This document shows positions 62,713 to 64,000 of a stretch of DNA of 64,000 bases, one piece after another. This stretch comes from Heterocephalus glaber (Eukaryota; Chordata; Mammalia; Rodentia; Bathyergidae). The stretch covers positions 302,362 through 366,361 of the forward strand of contig NW_004624785.1 of assembly GCF_000247695.1 (NCBI RefSeq), given 5' to 3'. A program made the translations under genes and the position numbers. Numbering within the stretch: position 1 is the stretch's first letter; each line of letters begins with the position of its first letter. The notes below the pieces were generated by a model, which was given only the letters and a program-made list of their open reading frames with translations, was not told where the DNA came from and made no database searches.

Positions 62713-64000
62713 AAAACAAACAGAAAACATTTTCTCCTTTGGAAGAAGAAAATAAAGTACTTAAGGAAATGAATTTTGTAATTTACAAATAACATCTGTA
62801 ATCCTAAACGTAGGAGCATTTTTCTATTTAAGTACCACTTACTATTTATAATATTAAACACTTTTTCATGTCAGTATAATTCAAAAATCATTATAGAAGG
62901 CAGATAAATTTGGGAATCTGCTCTAATTTTTCAAATTAAAAAATGAACTTTTCCTTTATTACAAAGATAACAAATGTTTACTACTCAAAATCTTGAGAAT
63001 ACAAAAGCTGAAAGATAAAAACATGCACCAAAGTGTAACCATTATGAGACAGTCTGCTATTCTTAACACACATATTCTAAATATACATATTCTAAATATG
63101 TACATATTTGAATATGTACAAATCTACATATTCAAGCCCTTTTCTCTGAATTTGCATTATAAAATACACTGAAACTGGCATTTAACTGGTACACTTTAAA
63201 CAGCCTATCATTCAGTGTGAACTCTTTTAATGAATGTTAGGTTTCACAAGGTTGGGACAAAATAATTGATGTTTACAACATAAAAGAGGAGAGGTTTATT
63301 TGGCTTGTGGATCCAGAAGGTTCAGTTTATGGTTGGCTGGCTCCAAGGAAAAAAATGGCAACATGGAAGGGATGGGCACAGAAAAGCTGCTCAATCTATG
63401 ACAGCCAGGAAGTAGAGAGAGAAGGAAAGAATAAGGAGAAAGATAAAGTGTACCCTCCAAAGGTATGTCTCTAGAAATCATCAATTAATTAATCCACTAA
63501 CACATATAGTCCTTCTATGATCCAATCATCTTCCAAAAGCCCTGTATCTGAACATGGTACTTTAGGGGGACATTTTAGATGTAATCCATAATGGGAAGGA
63601 TACAAATAATTTACTTCCAGTGTTGGACAGGCATATATTAGCTAATGAAATGTTTACTGACCTAAATATTTGGGATCTGACCATATGAAACCTGGACCTG
63701 CAGACTGAGATGTACTGCATAAACATTTTTAAAGCAACTGATATGATAGAGTATGAGTTAAACTTCACTCAATGGATTAAAAATAAAATAGACATATTAT
63801 GACTCCACTCCTCAGAAAGCGTGGCTGATGTAAGCAGCCAAGTCTCTGCAGAGAGCCTGCCCTCCTCCAGGGCACTGCTACATGGGAAACGTACACCTCA
63901 AGGCAAGGGCCAGGCCTTCCACACTAACATCACAACACAGACAAGGGGACCTGGCACTGAACTCAATGGACGTTCAAATAAATCTTGGTGAATGATAATG

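Larger units (their letters stand above)
51187..64000 (-). other. SNX9: SNX9 intron 1 (partial, phase 0)
   Basis: The last 12.8 kb of intron 1; its 5' splice site is outside the window. It contains an MLT1-type LTR, a mariner-derived element, a U6-like fragment, two solo LTRs and several SINEs. The stretches 51690-52220, 58500-59880 and 62880-64000 show no gene and little classifiable sequence (L2-like patches around 59520-59720 and 61400-61740). Confidence 0.85.

Noticed and set aside
51187..64000. SNX9 exon 1 and promoter
   Set aside because: No four-codon start with donor and no CpG-rich block is found here; intron 1 is large in other mammals, so exon 1 should lie beyond the window.

Overview
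The window is mammalian nuclear DNA, about 64 kb of the inside of one gene. It is not prokaryotic: nearly all of it is intron filled with decayed and young retroposons, and the coding parts are short GT-AG exons. The many copies of a tRNA-derived SINE (A box TAGCTCAGTGG, B box GAGTTCGATCC, tail GGTACC(A)n), together with 7SL/B1-like monomers fused to an ID-like half (B1-dID type), point to a rodent. I would guess a castorimorph such as beaver from the SINE sequence, but I cannot prove the species.

The gene is sorting nexin 9 (SNX9), on the minus strand. Nine consecutive coding exons lie between 51186 and 1 and give 345 codons in one continuous frame. If four codons lie in the missing first exon, these are residues 5-349 of a protein of about 595. 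They hold the SH3 domain (exons 2-3 and the start of 4), the acidic low-complexity linker that recruits endocytic partners (exons 4-6), and most of the phosphoinositide-binding PX domain (exons 7-10). The BAR domain lies beyond position 1; exon 1 and the promoter lie beyond position 64000. All splice sites seen are GT-AG and all exon phases fit, so the gene looks intact.

The main unexpected item is an extra in-frame, phase-0/phase-0 exon-like segment of 93 bp at 30216-30308, in the 22.7-kb intron between exons 4 and 5. It has a strong pyrimidine tract and a consensus donor, and would insert a Ser/Pro-rich 31-residue segment into the linker.

Layout from low to high coordinate: exon 10 (partial); intron 9 with an ancient L1, a CHCHD2 processed pseudogene inside it and several SINEs; exons 9, 8, 7 and 6; intron 5 with an L1 interrupted by a Tigger-type DNA transposon and a SINE, then a MER2 element and an ERV LTR; exon 5; the large intron 4 (antisense L1 pieces, mariner-derived elements, a tandem duplication, the only assembly gap at 38281-38385, MER5A); exon 4; exon 3; intron 2; exon 2; and about 12.8 kb of intron 1 with an MLT1-type LTR and two young solo LTRs in opposite orientation, each with a perfect 5-bp target duplication. 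I find no second functional protein gene, no functional tRNA or rRNA gene and no CRISPR array.
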